NCBI RefSeq assembly: GCF_900104455.1
Contig: NZ_FNHB01000001.1
Coordinates: forward strand, 1,172,794-1,236,793
Length of the DNA: 64,000 nucleotides
DNA from: Dendrosporobacter quercicolus
GTDB lineage: Bacteria; Bacillota; Negativicutes; DSM-1736; Dendrosporobacteraceae
Direction: 5' to 3'
The notes under the pieces were generated by a model, which saw only the letters and a list, made by a program, of their open reading frames with translations, searched no databases and was not told the origin of the DNA. The position numbers and the translations under genes are program-made. Below are positions 63,941-64,000 of the stretch, one piece after another (position 1 is the stretch's first letter; every line of letters begins with the position of its first letter).

Positions 63941-64000
63941 TTCATCACTCCTTCTCACTTCGGCAAGCTACCATTCTATTTTATTTCGGGTTCCTTTAAC

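Overview
The window reads as chromosome of a Gram-negative-type Firmicute (Negativicutes, most like the Sporomusaceae; an inference). It combines a TonB-dependent outer-membrane receptor with Firmicute features: GatCAB, a PcrA-type helicase, the short HisG/HisZ pair, a YerC-type TrpR-like regulator, an ECF transporter, and B. subtilis-style LexA (GAAC-N4-GTTC) and AGGAGG signals. No rRNA, tRNA or CRISPR array was seen.

Layout. (1) 1-5.6 kb: a putative metal-chelate uptake locus. An ECF S-component, EcfT and a truncated EcfA lie downstream of a TonB receptor, which is divergent from an AraC-type regulator. Two perfectly inverted 23-nt Fur-like boxes sit in the divergent region. A 159-bp MITE-like element flanked by CTAG separates receptor and S-component. 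(2) 5.6-30.6 kb: an AT-richer accessory patchwork. Small regulators (XRE, TetR, ArsR, WYL, HxlR, MerR) sit beside small enzymes and exporters. Between them lie decayed genes: IS3, IS21 and IS4 transposition genes, an AbiEi antitoxin, a TfoX/Nudix fusion, a flavodoxin-fold reductase, an SDR, a phage ParB-methyltransferase and a phage regulator. An SOS-type Y-family polymerase is coupled to an unrecognised 53-aa ORF. Part of this pair is duplicated about 9 kb away, joined to a fragment of a second gene that is also intact in the window. (3) 30.7-32.5 kb: a secreted esterase/peptidase-like protein. (4) 32.8-64 kb: conserved backbone, mostly on the minus strand: rlmD, a Lon-like protease, a CPBP protease, gatCAB, ligA, pcrA, a CBS-containing inorganic pyrophosphatase, a radical-SAM/DUF4130 DNA-repair pair, YibQ, two hydroxyacid dehydrogenases and the histidine pathway (yerC-hisZ-HD; hisG-D-C-B-H-A-F-IE plus a SagB-type nitroreductase).

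A composite intergenic repeat family occurs five times between 45.5 and 56.5 kb and was not seen elsewhere. Its flanking modules have a roughly 10-nt purine rhythm around a GGTGCAAATCATTGCACC hairpin. One copy forms the C-terminus of the DUF4130 protein, and one, with an exact 109-bp tandem repeat, lies inside the his operon between hisH and hisA.

The most promising observations are the TonB/ECF locus, the SOS-promoter 53-aa ORF with its polymerase, the radical-SAM/DUF4130 pair behind a LexA-like box, and the repeat family. All functional assignments come from reading motifs and family resemblance by eye; no database search was run.
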